Positions 7,410 to 16,170 of a stretch of DNA of 56,484 nt are shown here, piece by piece. The position numbers and the translations under genes are program-made. The stretch is from Nitrospirota bacterium (GTDB taxonomy: Bacteria; Nitrospirota; Thermodesulfovibrionia; Thermodesulfovibrionales; SM23-35). The notes beneath the pieces were generated by a model that worked only from the letters and a program-made list of their open reading frames with translations, was not told the origin of the DNA and searched no databases. The first letter of the stretch is position 1; the number at the start of each line of letters is the position of its first letter. The DNA is taken from NCBI GenBank assembly GCA_013388455.1, contig JACAFF010000014.1, forward strand, positions 1 to 56,484, given 5' to 3'.

Positions 7410-8669
7410 ATGAGTGAAAAAACCCAGTGGGATTGGGATACGAAAGAAAAACTTATCGCAGATATAAACGAATGGAAAAAGAAATTTCCTGCAATACGTG
7501 AACTTGTACCAAGTGATGATGGAGAGAAAATAGCTACTATAATTAAAACCGAAGATAGAAGATTCACTACTTGTGTAAATGGAGAGACGTGGGAAGAAAC
7601 ATTTGAAAGGGTTTATTCACTGAAATTTAATCCTGATAATCAATTAATTTCCCTTGTTTTTAGAGATTATGAATGGGCTGTTGCAGTTGATCACGAAATG
7701 TGGGAAGAAAAATTTGATTTTCTATGGAATCTTACTCTAAGCCCTGATGGTAAGAGTATTGCTGTCAATATACGAACAGGTGAGATGACAAGTGGTGTGT
7801 GCTTAAATGGTCAAACGTGGGAAAATAATTTTCCTGAGGCAAGGGACCTCATTATGAGTCCGGATGGGAAAAGAACAGCGTCACATGTTCAGGTTAGGCC
7901 GCGTCCTGAACTTGACATCCTGGGTTTCCTTAATAAGAACTGGACGGCTGCAGTAGACGGAGTTGCGTGGGATAACACTTTCTTAATTCTCTGGGGAGGT
8001 GTTTTTAGTGATGACAGTAATCATGTAGCAGCAACTGTAATGACTGATATGTCACAATATACAATTGCTGTGGATGGGATACCATGGGATAAGGTTTTTG
8101 GTGCAGCTTGGGAGCCAATCTTTAAACCTAAAAGCTCTGATGTCGTTGCCCCTGTTCAGACTCCACAAGGCTGGACACTAGCCATGAATGGTAAGCCAAT
8201 ATGGGGTAATTTTTCACAGGTGTGGAAACAAAAATATAGCCCTGATGGACGTAAACTAGCTGCTGTTGTCGCAGTTGATGTAGGAAAATGGACAGTAGCA
8301 GTGGATGGTACACCATGGAGCACTGTATTTAATCAAATGGTATTGTCTCCTGTTTTCAGTCTGAGTGGGGAGAAGATTGCAGTTGTAGTAAAAAATAATA
8401 ATAAATGGACTATAGCTATAAATGGTTCGGCGTGGGCTGAAACTTTCGATAACATTTGGGATCCTGTTTTCAGTCCTGCTGGTGATGCTGTAGCAGCAAA
8501 GGCTGAAAAAGATGGTCTTTATTTTGTTGTTGTTAACGGAAAAGTCGGGAAGAAAGGATATGAGTCACTATGGCCTCCTGTTTTCAGTCCTGACGGAACA
8601 AAGCTCTTAGTGCGTGCTGTTGATAATGGTAAATATTACCGCAGGATTGTACCTGTAGGTGAAATTTAA
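7410..8669 (+). CDS. tmcD: TmcD-like tryptophan-rich beta-propeller protein
   Basis: Protein of 419 residues with no signal peptide or membrane helix. It is built of about nine repeats containing a W/AVDG-x-W motif (for example WTAAVDGVAWDNTF, YTIAVDGIPWDKVF, WTVAVDGTPWSTVF) alternating with F/SPDG strands. This matches TmcD, the Trp-rich WD40-like cytoplasmic subunit of the Desulfovibrio Tmc redox complex, whose exact role is unknown. It is the first gene of an operon encoding a complete Hmc-type complex; the cytochrome b subunit starts 24 bases after its stop. Having tmcD with hmc-type partners is a mixed arrangement. Confidence 0.8.
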   Translation: MSEKTQWDWDTKEKLIADINEWKKKFPAIRELVPSDDGEKIATIIKTEDRRFTTCVNGETWEETFERVYSLKFNPDNQLISLVFRDYEWAVAVDHEMWEEKFDFLWNLTLSPDGKSIAVNIRTGEMTSGVCLNGQTWENNFPEARDLIMSPDGKRTASHVQVRPRPELDILGFLNKNWTAAVDGVAWDNTFLILWGGVFSDDSNHVAATVMTDMSQYTIAVDGIPWDKVFGAAWEPIFKPKSSDVVAPVQTPQGWTLAMNGKPIWGNFSQVWKQKYSPDGRKLAAVVAVDVGKWTVAVDGTPWSTVFNQMVLSPVFSLSGEKIAVVVKNNNKWTIAINGSAWAETFDNIWDPVFSPAGDAVAAKAEKDGLYFVVVNGKVGKKGYESLWPPVFSPDGTKLLVRAVDNGKYYRRIVPVGEI

Positions 8670-8693
8670 AATGACAGTCTTTGAGGGAAAAAT

Positions 8694-9365
8694 ATGGAAT
8701 TTTTAACAAGTACAGCACTATATAATTTTCTTAGAGGGCCTCTTGTATGGGTTACTTTTTTTGTTTTTATTGTAGGTAGTATCTATAAACTTTATACTTT
8801 GATTAATCTGGCAAAAAAAGAAAAAGTAATTTTTCCGTTCATAAGCTTAAAAGCTACGCTCAAATCACTCCTTCATTGGGTTATTCCTTTTGCCTCAAGA
8901 AACTGGAGATTGAGACCCGTAATAACAACTTTTACTTTTCTTTTTCATATATGTTTGGTTTTTACGCCTATATTTCTTCTTTCCCACAATATCCTCTGGT
9001 ATGAATCATGGGGAATAACATGGTGGACTTTAGCTGAAAGCACAGCAGATATTATGACTATAGTAGTTATTTCTGCTTGTATTTTTTTCTTTTTAAGAAG
9101 GATTATTGCTTCTGAAGTAAGATTTGTTACATTTACTTCAGATTATGTAATACTTGCAATTTCTTTTATGCCGTTCTTAACTGGTTTTCTTGCATATCAC
9201 CAATGGTTACTTCCTCATAAAGCCATGGTGAATCTTCATATATTTTTTGGTGAGATAATGTTAATGGCAATACCATTCACCAGATTAGGGCATATGTTCT
9301 ATTTCTTCTTAACCAGGTCATGGATGGGTTCTAACTTTTCACTCTGGGGAACAAGAGACTGGTAG
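8694..9365 (+). CDS. hmcE: Hmc/Tmc complex cytochrome b subunit
   Basis: Inner-membrane NarI-like cytochrome b of 223 residues, the HmcE length. About five transmembrane helices carry several candidate haem-ligand histidines (in LLHWVIP, LFHICL, AYHQW, NLHIFF and RLGHMF). It accepts or delivers electrons between the menaquinone pool and the cytoplasmic Fe-S subunit encoded next. DsrM and TmcC are relatives; the small size and the downstream hmcF/hmcA/hmcB/hmcC neighbours favour HmcE. A GAGGG ribosome site precedes the ATG, and the hmcF start lies 28 bases after the stop behind AGGAGGG. Confidence 0.82.
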   Translation: MEFLTSTALYNFLRGPLVWVTFFVFIVGSIYKLYTLINLAKKEKVIFPFISLKATLKSLLHWVIPFASRNWRLRPVITTFTFLFHICLVFTPIFLLSHNILWYESWGITWWTLAESTADIMTIVVISACIFFFLRRIIASEVRFVTFTSDYVILAISFMPFLTGFLAYHQWLLPHKAMVNLHIFFGEIMLMAIPFTRLGHMFYFFLTRSWMGSNFSLWGTRDW

Positions 9366-9392
9366 TGGGTTAAATATATAGGAGGGATAATA

Positions 9393-10787
9393 ATGGCAAC
9401 AGTATCAAAAGAAAAAGAAGTACAAAAAGAAAAATATGTCAGCAAATATTTTAAAGAATATGTTAGGGATATAATTCCAGATATCGGTCTTGATGAAACA
9501 GTAAAAAGACTTACTCCAGAAAAAATAGAAAAGACCATTAAATCAGTTATAGGAAAAAGCTCTTCAAGAATAAAGGCAGTAATGGAGACATGTATTCATT
9601 GTGGATTATGTGCAGAGGCTTGTCAATGGTATCTTTCTTACGATAAAGACCCGACATATGCACCTGTTGCAAAAATGCGCATGACAATATGGGAGATGAT
9701 AAAAAGAGATGGTAAAGTTGATGCAGAATTCATAAAACAATGTGCAAGGATAGTATTCACCGAGTGCAATATATGTCATCGCTGTAGTATGTATTGTCCG
9801 TATGGTTTGGATATAACATTTATTATAGGTATGGTGCGTCGTATTTGTTTCCTTCTGGGTGTTATGCCTCAACGCCAATTTGATCAGGCAGAAGCGCATA
9901 TAGCAACACAAAATCAGGTCTGGATGTCTCAGAATGACTGGATTGATGCTGTTCAATGGATTGAAAGTGAATCAGGTGCGGATTTTAAAGATCTGCGTAT
10001 TCCTATGGATGTGGAGGGAGCAGACATTATGTTTTTACCACTGGGTGCAGAACCAAAGACAGGCACATATCATCTGGATCGAACAGCGAAAATTATGCTT
10101 GTTGCAGGTGTTAAATGGACATTGCCAGAAAAAGATACATGGGACAGCAGTAACATGTCAATGTTTGTCCGTGATTTTGTGACTATGCAACGGATTGTCC
10201 GGGGGTTATATGAGAACGCAGCAAGACTAAGAGTAAAAACGTTGATGTTAACGGAGTGAGGGCATCCACGTTTTGCCACAAGTTTTGTGGCACCGCCGAT
10301 GCTGGGATACAAAGAACTTCCTTTTGAAGTAAAACAAACAGGTGAAGTTTATTATGACCTTTTAAAGAGTGGAAAGATAAAGATAGATAAATCGAAAAAG
10401 ATTAAAGAGCCTGTTACTCTTCAGGATCCATGTAATATCATAAGAAGGGCAGGAGCAGCAGAGAAATTCAGATATATCGTAAATGAAACATGTGAGGACT
10501 TTAGAGAAATGACTCCAAACAAAGAGCATAATTTCTGCTGTAACGCGGGTGGTGGATTAGCTGCGCTGTCAAACTGGGCTGCCCATAAAGCAAAAGGAAA
10601 CAGGGTTAAGGCTGAACAGATTAAGAAAACAGGTGCAAAAATTGTTATTACCCCATGCCATAATTGTAGTACCGGTATAAAAGATGTTATAAAGATCTGG
10701 AACCTCGGTCTCAAGAATATGTTTTTTGATGAAATAATAGTAAATACAATGGTAATTCCTGAGGAATTTAAACTTAAAGCAGGATAA
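9393..10787 (+). CDS. hmcF: Hmc/Tmc complex CCG-domain Fe-S subunit, putative selenoprotein (in-frame UGA at codon 289)
   Basis: HdrD-like cytoplasmic subunit read as one 464-residue protein through UGA at 10257-10259. Two ferredoxin motifs, CIHCGLCAEAC (about residue 67) and CNICHRC (about 125), precede the CCG region, which has NFCCNAGGG (about 379) and PCHNC (about 421). The UGA falls where HmcF, TmcB and DsrK have the cysteine of GEC-GH: here TE-UGA-GHP. The frame stays open and conserved for 175 codons afterwards, and a SECIS-like hairpin follows at 10260-10303. HmcF is normally about 460 residues, so both halves are needed. A nonsense mutation or sequencing error is the alternative. A GTG at 10287 could be miscalled as a separate gene start. 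Confidence 0.85.
10260..10303 (+). promoter_or_regulatory. SECIS-like hairpin downstream of the in-frame UGA
   Basis: Immediately after the UGA, a two-part stem forms. The lower stem is GCATC (10262-10266) with GATGC (10298-10302), and the upper is a perfect 7-bp stem GCCACAA (10275-10281) with TTGTGGC (10285-10291). The apical loop GUU starts with G, and 22 bases separate UGA from the loop. This fits the known geometry of bacterial SECIS elements (short G-starting loop, about 16-37 bases from UGA), which bind SelB for selenocysteine insertion. Confidence 0.75.
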
Positions 10788-10808
10788 TAAACCAAGAAGG
10801 GAAGGGTT

Positions 10809-12479
10809 ATGAAGAAAAAGATATTATTCTTGGTAATTACGACAGGTCTTCTCCTCTTCGTTATTATTGGATTAAATGGTGTTTATTCTACCGAAGGTCC
10901 TATGCTGCCTAAAAAAGCAGTTAAACCAGTGAAAGAGATCAAACCTGAAAATAAGATTGGTATAGCCCATACCGAGATTTTCGGAGAATTGGAACGTCCT
11001 CAGGTAATATTTGATCATCAGAAACATGTCGAAGCACTTAAAAAAGAGAATCAGGATTGTGACGCCTGTCACCCAGTGAACGAATGGAAAGAACTTATAT
11101 TTGATTTTCCTAAGAAAGTCAAAGATAAAGACGAAAAATCAATAATGAATGCCTATCATGATGAGTGTATTGAATGTCATAAGAAAAAATATAAAGAAGA
11201 TAAAAAGACAGGCCCAGTTACCTGTGGAGATTGCCATAAAGAAGAATATAAATTAGTAGCCGTCAAATATCCTGTCATGGAATTCGATTTTTCTTATCAT
11301 GATCAACATGTGAAAAAACTTAAAGAAAAAATAGGTAAAGATGATTGTAGCCTCTGTCATCATACTTATGACATAGATGAGGAAGATGAAACACTTGCAT
11401 TAGTTTATGAAGAGGGAACAGAGGAGTCATGTTTTTATTGTCACGACCTAAATACAAAGAGAGGTCCCAAATTAAAAGCAATAACCAGTGTTTCTGCAAA
11501 GAAGGGGCTTGATATACGTCGTGCATCTCATCTTCAGTGTCTGAATTGCCATCTGGAATATGAAAAAGAATTGAAAATGAAAAAAGTTAAAAGGGAAGAT
11601 GAGAAAGCTGGTCCGCTCGAATGTGCCAAATGTCATACTGGTAAGTACAAAACAATAGCTGAACTTGAAAAAGTTCCCAGACCTGATAGGGGTCAAAATA
11701 ATATAGCATTTATTAATATAGAAAACGCAAAACTAAAAGGTGTAGCATTTGATCATAAATATCATCAGAATAATCATAAGAGCTGTCGTGGATGTCATCA
11801 CGAGACCTTAAATGCATGCAAACAGTGTCATACACTGACAGGCAGTCCTGATGGCAAATGGATAAATATCGCAAATGCATATCATGACGTGTTATCAGAA
11901 AAAAGCTGTATGGGATGCCATAGCATAAAGAAAGCTGAGAAGGATTGCGCTGGATGTCACACTCTCTTACCTATTATGGATATTCAGACAAAAGGTCCTA
12001 AGAAAGAGATATGTAATACATGCCATGCAGGCAAAAAAGAACTCTTTGATGTTAAACCTTTGTCTATTACAGGGCTTGATACAGAAAAAGTCAAAAAAGA
12101 GGTTACCATCAAAGTCCTGGAGAGGGAATATGAGCCTTCAAAATTCCCACATGTCAAGATTATTGAAAAGCTGGTGAAAATTTCAAATGACAGTAAATTG
12201 GGAAGTTATTTCCATAGAGATTTGCAGAGAATATGTGAGGGATGCCATCACCAGAGTCGAGCCGAGGCTGAGGTTGAAAAAAATAGCCCCCCTTATTGTA
12301 GAAACTGTCATAGTGTCAAATTTGACAGACAAAACAGAAATAGACCTAAACTGGTTGCTGCTTATCATAATCAATGTTTAGGTTGTCATGAGTACATGCA
12401 ACTCGAAAAAGGCAGGAAATGCAAAGAGTGTCACGAGGAAAAAAAGATTCGACAAAAATATCCCTTAGAGATACAATGA
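10809..12479 (+). CDS. hmcA: High-molecular-weight cytochrome c, 16 haem motifs
   Basis: Periplasmic cytochrome of 556 residues with an N-terminal hydrophobic signal (MKKKILFLVITTGLLLFVII). I count exactly 16 CxxCH motifs, from CDACH (about residue 80) to CKECH near the end, many with an additional distal histidine (CHH or H-xx-H) as in cytochrome c3 domains. Sixteen haems and about 550 residues are the hallmark of HmcA, which exchanges electrons with periplasmic c3 cytochromes or hydrogenases and with the HmcB/HmcC membrane module. In Desulfovibrio hmcA is the first gene; here it follows hmcF. Ribosome site GAAGGGAAGG precedes the ATG. Confidence 0.9.
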   Translation: MKKKILFLVITTGLLLFVIIGLNGVYSTEGPMLPKKAVKPVKEIKPENKIGIAHTEIFGELERPQVIFDHQKHVEALKKENQDCDACHPVNEWKELIFDFPKKVKDKDEKSIMNAYHDECIECHKKKYKEDKKTGPVTCGDCHKEEYKLVAVKYPVMEFDFSYHDQHVKKLKEKIGKDDCSLCHHTYDIDEEDETLALVYEEGTEESCFYCHDLNTKRGPKLKAITSVSAKKGLDIRRASHLQCLNCHLEYEKELKMKKVKREDEKAGPLECAKCHTGKYKTIAELEKVPRPDRGQNNIAFINIENAKLKGVAFDHKYHQNNHKSCRGCHHETLNACKQCHTLTGSPDGKWINIANAYHDVLSEKSCMGCHSIKKAEKDCAGCHTLLPIMDIQTKGPKKEICNTCHAGKKELFDVKPLSITGLDTEKVKKEVTIKVLEREYEPSKFPHVKIIEKLVKISNDSKLGSYFHRDLQRICEGCHHQSRAEAEVEKNSPPYCRNCHSVKFDRQNRNRPKLVAAYHNQCLGCHEYMQLEKGRKCKECHEEKKIRQKYPLEIQ

Positions 12480-12505
12480 TTGCCTTGAAGTAGAAAGGAG
12501 AAAAG

Positions 12506-12622
12506 ATGTATATCTTTGAACAACTTTTTACACCAAAAGGCTATGAATATGCGGTAGCTGTTCTGGCTATGTTTGTATTTATTCTAATTTATTTTATCCT
12601 TAATAAGGAAACAAAATATTAG
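12506..12622 (+). CDS. hmcD: HmcD-like single-helix membrane peptide
   Basis: Peptide of 38 residues. It starts MYIFEQLFTPKGYEYA, has one transmembrane helix (VAVLAMFVFILIYFIL) and a short charged end. A GAAAGGAG ribosome site lies at the right distance before the ATG. HmcD of Desulfovibrio is also a very small one-helix membrane protein of unknown role in the complex. The assignment rests on size, topology and position between hmcA and hmcB rather than on clear sequence conservation. Confidence 0.7.
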   Translation: MYIFEQLFTPKGYEYAVAVLAMFVFILIYFILNKETKY

Positions 12623-12637
12623 CCCGGAGGCAGATGT

Positions 12638-13636
12638 ATGGGAATTAATAGAAGGGACTTCTTTAAAAAGAGCGTCATAATCGCGGGCTCAGCGTTAATC
12701 GGTACGAGTTCAAAAGCTTATGCTCAGAATGTCGCTAATGAAAAGAACTGGAAACTTTGGGAGAAAAGAAAAGGCATTATTTCTGAAGATCGTTATGGTG
12801 TTCTTGTTGATACAACACGTTGTATTGGATGTAGAAGATGTGAATGGGCATGCAATGAATGGAATAAGAATCCGAATAGGCCTATACAAGAATTTGAAGC
12901 ATCAGTATCTCAGACAGATTCTGTCTTTAATCATATAAGAAGGATGCATGCGCAGAACTTTACAGTAGTGAACCGCTACTATAGCCCAAAAGATGGTAAA
13001 CCCATATATGTCAAGAGACAGTGTATGCATTGTGAAGAGCCAGGCTGTTTATCAGCATGTTTTGTTGATGCTTTCAGAAAAACCTCCGAGGGTTCGGTAC
13101 TCTATAATCCAGGTGTTTGTATAGGATGTCGTTATTGTATGATAGCCTGCCCCTTCGATGTGCCAGCATATGAGTATAATGAACCACTTAATCCTCAAGT
13201 TACGAAATGTACCATGTGCTACGACAGGATTACAACAGAAGGTGTAGTCCCTGCATGTGTAGAGATATGCCCAGCAGAAGTAATGACTTTTGGTAAAAGA
13301 AGCGAATTAATAAAGCTTGCGCATGAGAGAATAAGAAACAATCCTGGTAAATATGTTGAACATGTTTACGGAGAACGTGAAGTGGGTGGAACTTGTTGGT
13401 TATATCTTTCATCTGTTCCTTTCAACCAAATCGGTTTTAAGACAGATATAGGAGAAACACCGATCCCGAAAACAAGCAAGGGGTATCTTTTTGCGGTAAA
13501 GATGTTTGAGATTGTTGGTGCCTGGCCACTCGTTTTCGGTGCATACTATGCGATATCAAAAGCTCGTAAGAAACATACCTCGAGCCATGACACATCTTCA
13601 GAGAAGAAAGGAGAAAGCCATGGCGCAAAACACTAA
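12638..13636 (+). CDS. hmcB: Hmc complex periplasmic ferredoxin-like subunit
   Basis: Protein of 332 residues exported by the Tat route (twin-arginine NRRDFFKK at residues 4-11, then a hydrophobic stretch and AYAQ). Four [4Fe-4S] cysteine sets are visible: CIGCRRCEWAC (about 62), CMHCEEPGCLSAC (about 129), CIGCRYCMIACPF (about 161) and CTMCYD followed by CVEICP (about 190-210). A C-terminal helix (about 283-305) anchors it to the membrane, as in HmcB. It passes electrons between HmcA and HmcC. It starts at the second ATG (12638) after CCGGAGG; its end overlaps hmcC by 17 bases. Confidence 0.88.
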   Translation: MGINRRDFFKKSVIIAGSALIGTSSKAYAQNVANEKNWKLWEKRKGIISEDRYGVLVDTTRCIGCRRCEWACNEWNKNPNRPIQEFEASVSQTDSVFNHIRRMHAQNFTVVNRYYSPKDGKPIYVKRQCMHCEEPGCLSACFVDAFRKTSEGSVLYNPGVCIGCRYCMIACPFDVPAYEYNEPLNPQVTKCTMCYDRITTEGVVPACVEICPAEVMTFGKRSELIKLAHERIRNNPGKYVEHVYGEREVGGTCWLYLSSVPFNQIGFKTDIGETPIPKTSKGYLFAVKMFEIVGAWPLVFGAYYAISKARKKHTSSHDTSSEKKGESHGAKH

Positions 13637-14834
13637 TTCCTGGTTTAGAGAAAAAATACTTCTCGGGATGACACCGAGAGATTATATTATCAGTAATTTT
13701 AATTTTGGTAATCTTGTTGCAGGTGCTTTTATTGGCCTCGGAGTTGGTGTTATGATTTATCGACTAATTTTTGGGCTCGGGCCTTCAACAAATCTTTCAG
13801 ATAACTATCCGTGGGGATTATGGATTGGTTTTGATATACTTGTCGGAATCGCTTTAGCAGCACCCGGGCTTACCCTCGGGACAGCAGTTCATTTGTTCGG
13901 GATGAAAGAATATCATCATTTTGTAAGACCTGCTATCCTCTCCAGCCTTCTGGGATACATATTTGCTGTTTTTGCGCTTATGTTTGATCTGGGTCGCTAT
14001 TATCGTATTCCTTACCTTCTTGGTTGGTCATGGGGTTTTGCGTCAATTCTGTTTTTAATCGGCTGGCATTTCTTCCTTTATATAAATATCTGTCTAATTG
14101 AATGGGCACCAGCGCTATTTGAATGGTTAAATCTAAGAAAAGTTCGCGAATTTTTTACTAAGCTGGCAATCTGGGCAACTATCTTCGGTGTAATAATTGC
14201 TGGTGGCCATCAATCGGCACTTGGCGGTTTATACCTTGTTGCCCCGGGCAAGCTTCATCCCCTTTGGTATTCAATGCTACTGCCAGTTTTTTTCCTTTTA
14301 TCAGCTATTTTTGCTGGAATATCCATGGTGATTGTTGAAAGCACAATTACACATAAGGTTTTTAAAAGACAACTTCAGCATTTTGACCAGGCTAAATTTG
14401 ATAGACAAACAATTGGTCTCGGAAAAGCAACAGCTTCAGCTTTATTTATTTATCTGATCTTAAAAATCTTTGATCTTGCTCACTACAATAACTGGGGGTA
14501 TATAAATACTCCATACGGTTACTGGTATTTAGTAGAAATGCTTGGATTTGTTCTTTTGCCAGCTTTTCTATTCACACACGCTGCAAGAAAGGGGAAGGCA
14601 AAACTTGTTAGATTTACTGGTTTTTTAACAGCACTCGGAGTTATTTTAAACAGGTTGAATGTATCTATTATTGCATATAACTGGCAGATTCCTGCTTCAC
14701 AAAAATACTATCCATTATGGAGTGAGATTGCTCTTTCACTTGGTGTGGTGGCAATGCTGGTTGTTGCTTATCGTTTTATTGTAAACCGTATGGCTATAAT
14801 GTACGATCATCCAGATTACGAATCAGCACATTAA
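13620..14834 (+). CDS. hmcC: Hmc complex NrfD-like integral membrane subunit
   Basis: Polytopic protein of 404 residues with about ten transmembrane helices, of the NrfD/PsrC/HmcC quinone-interacting family. I place the start at ATG 13620 (MAQNTNSWFREKILLGM) because AAAGGAG precedes it; the open frame extends upstream to 13506 but overlaps hmcB without a ribosome site. Hydrophobic segments include NLVAGAFIGLGVGVMIY near the start and VVAMLVVAYRFIV near the end. It is the last gene of the operon; after its stop comes a short gap and a convergent minus-strand gene. Confidence 0.87.
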   Translation: MAQNTNSWFREKILLGMTPRDYIISNFNFGNLVAGAFIGLGVGVMIYRLIFGLGPSTNLSDNYPWGLWIGFDILVGIALAAPGLTLGTAVHLFGMKEYHHFVRPAILSSLLGYIFAVFALMFDLGRYYRIPYLLGWSWGFASILFLIGWHFFLYINICLIEWAPALFEWLNLRKVREFFTKLAIWATIFGVIIAGGHQSALGGLYLVAPGKLHPLWYSMLLPVFFLLSAIFAGISMVIVESTITHKVFKRQLQHFDQAKFDRQTIGLGKATASALFIYLILKIFDLAHYNNWGYINTPYGYWYLVEMLGFVLLPAFLFTHAARKGKAKLVRFTGFLTALGVILNRLNVSIIAYNWQIPASQKYYPLWSEIALSLGVVAMLVVAYRFIVNRMAIMYDHPDYESAH

Positions 14835-14875
14835 AAGATTCTTTTATTTTCAGATATCTAAAATGAACTTTCGGG

Positions 14876-15376
14876 TTAAGTATTATTTTTCAAGATTCTC
14901 TTAAGGTGTTCCTGTGTATAAGAAATTGCTTCTGATAATTCGTCAGAAGTAAGCCGAGGTGTATTTTCTGATAAATCTTTGATGTCTTTTTCGTCTTTTC
15001 CAAGAAGTTTGGCGACATAAAAGCTATCAACAGATGATTGATCAATCAGACAACCACAGCCTCCAATCATACCTAAAAATTTACCATTAACAAAAATTGG
15101 GATTACAAACTTTGTAAAACCGGCATCGCATTCTCCAATTGCCAATTTATTGCTATCTCTGGCTATTTTTGAAAGCCTTTGCTGAGCAGACGAACAAATT
15201 ATAACACCATCTTTACTTCCTTTTATAACAGGGCATAAATTGTTAGCTGGTGAAGTAGATTTTGAAAGAATAAAGTTATCAGATTTATATACTGTTCCAT
15301 TGAATCCGAATCTGTTATGAATATCGTTGGCAATTTTTTCCCATTCAGATATTGGAATTAAATCATCAAGTTCCAT
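14876..15376 (-). CDS. PocR-like ligand-sensing domain protein
   Basis: Stand-alone sensory domain of 166 residues without a DNA-binding or enzymatic part. The pattern NLCPVIKGS, VIICSSAQQ, GECDAGFTKFVIPI and LGMIGGCGC (about residues 46-110) matches the PocR domain, which in PocR, sensor kinases and related regulators binds small organic ligands. The clustered cysteines could hold a metal or Fe-S centre. AGGAGGAC precedes the ATG. It is convergent with hmcC, so a functional link to the complex is only positional. TTTAGATATCTAAA, a 14-base palindrome at 15419-15432, lies upstream, and AGATATCT recurs near the hmcC end. Confidence 0.65.
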   Translation of the reverse strand: MELDDLIPISEWEKIANDIHNRFGFNGTVYKSDNFILSKSTSPANNLCPVIKGSKDGVIICSSAQQRLSKIARDSNKLAIGECDAGFTKFVIPIFVNGKFLGMIGGCGCLIDQSSVDSFYVAKLLGKDEKDIKDLSENTPRLTSDELSEAISYTQEHLKRILKNNT

Positions 15377-15587
15377 TTTTTGTCCTCCTGTTTTTTGTAA
15401 TACAAGTATTTATTTTTATTTAGATATCTAAAAATCGCGATATAAAATTATAATTTTATATTATATCATAATCAGTATTTTATAGTAGAATAAATTGTAA
15501 TGATTTATTCAAATAATTTGCCGAATATCTTTTATTGTGGTCAATTGTGGTCATATTTAGGCCGGACAGGTTTTTATCTAATCATTT

Positions 15588-15917
15588 TCACTGGCTAATA
15601 TATTCAAAAAAATCAACAAAACGTTTTCCATACTCGTCTAAGAGTTTTACAAGCTGTTCTTGCGTAAGTGGTCTGCATTCATCAGGATTTTCCTTATCAA
15701 CCTGCACAAACATTATTCTTTTAATTTTTCCTTCGAGTACTGCCACACATAAGACGATTTCTTGATTTGCTGGACTTAAAGAAAGTTCTATCTCGTCGAA
15801 TTCATCCAATGATGTTGGCAATGTCTTGCAAACAATTCCATAATTGATTAACTTTTCCGGCTTATTAAGATTTTCTGAAATAATCTCTGCACCGATAAAT
15901 CTCTTAAACCTCTGCAT
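15588..15917 (-). CDS. Hypothetical protein, 109 residues
   Basis: I do not recognise the family. The protein is 109 residues, soluble and acidic, beginning MQRFKRFIGAEIISEN with GGAG eight bases before the ATG. It has alternating strand-like and helical stretches (IVLCVAVLEGKIKRIMFVQV, then LVKLLDEYGKRFVDFFEYI) and no membrane segment. Codon use and composition resemble neighbours, and the ribosome site supports expression. It lies alone between the PocR-like gene and a divergent Fur-box promoter. Confidence 0.6.
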   Translation of the reverse strand: MQRFKRFIGAEIISENLNKPEKLINYGIVCKTLPTSLDEFDEIELSLSPANQEIVLCVAVLEGKIKRIMFVQVDKENPDECRPLTQEQLVKLLDEYGKRFVDFFEYISQ

Positions 15918-16104
15918 TTAATCTCCAACTAATGCTTCGAGTAATAAATAATAATTAGTCTTCTTGCCAAGAAAAAGCTCTTTTTTACATTACCATTGTA
16001 ACATCCTAAAGTTAAAATTGGAAGGTTTATTATAAATTTTTATTTGAAGGTTATATCTCTCGGCCGAATAATCCAGAAACTTTAAATGTTTTTCAAGTTA
16101 AGGA

Positions 16105-16133
16105 TTGACAAAAAAAAATATTTATGTTATTAA
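16105..16133 (+). promoter_or_regulatory. Promoter of the CGGC-fur pair
   Basis: TTGACA (16105-16110), a 17-base spacer and TATTAA (16128-16133) lie ahead of the CGGC protein gene. The predicted start point near 16140 is inside the Fur box, so iron-bound Fur should block it. Confidence 0.55.
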
Positions 16134-16150
16134 TAATGAAAATCATTATC
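16132..16150 (+). promoter_or_regulatory. Fur box
   Basis: AATAATGAAAATCATTATC matches 17 of 19 positions of the classical Fur consensus and is nearly palindromic. It covers the predicted transcription start of an operon whose second gene is itself a Fur-family regulator. Confidence 0.8.
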
Positions 16151-16170
16151 AATAAAAGGAGGCAGCCATT

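Noticed and set aside
10287-10787. Separate gene starting at GTG 10287
   Set aside because: It is in the same frame as the hmcF first half, lacks a ribosome site, and begins inside the SECIS-like hairpin; both halves are needed for a complete HmcF.
8694-10787. dsrM-dsrK of the Dsr complex
   Set aside because: The 16-haem cytochrome, HmcD-sized peptide and TmcD neighbour, with the short cytochrome b, fit Hmc/Tmc; no dsrJ-type triheme protein or dsrAB gene is present.
13506-13619. Upstream extension of hmcC to 13506
   Set aside because: The extension lies within hmcB without a ribosome site; ATG 13620 follows AAAGGAG and starts like other HmcC proteins.
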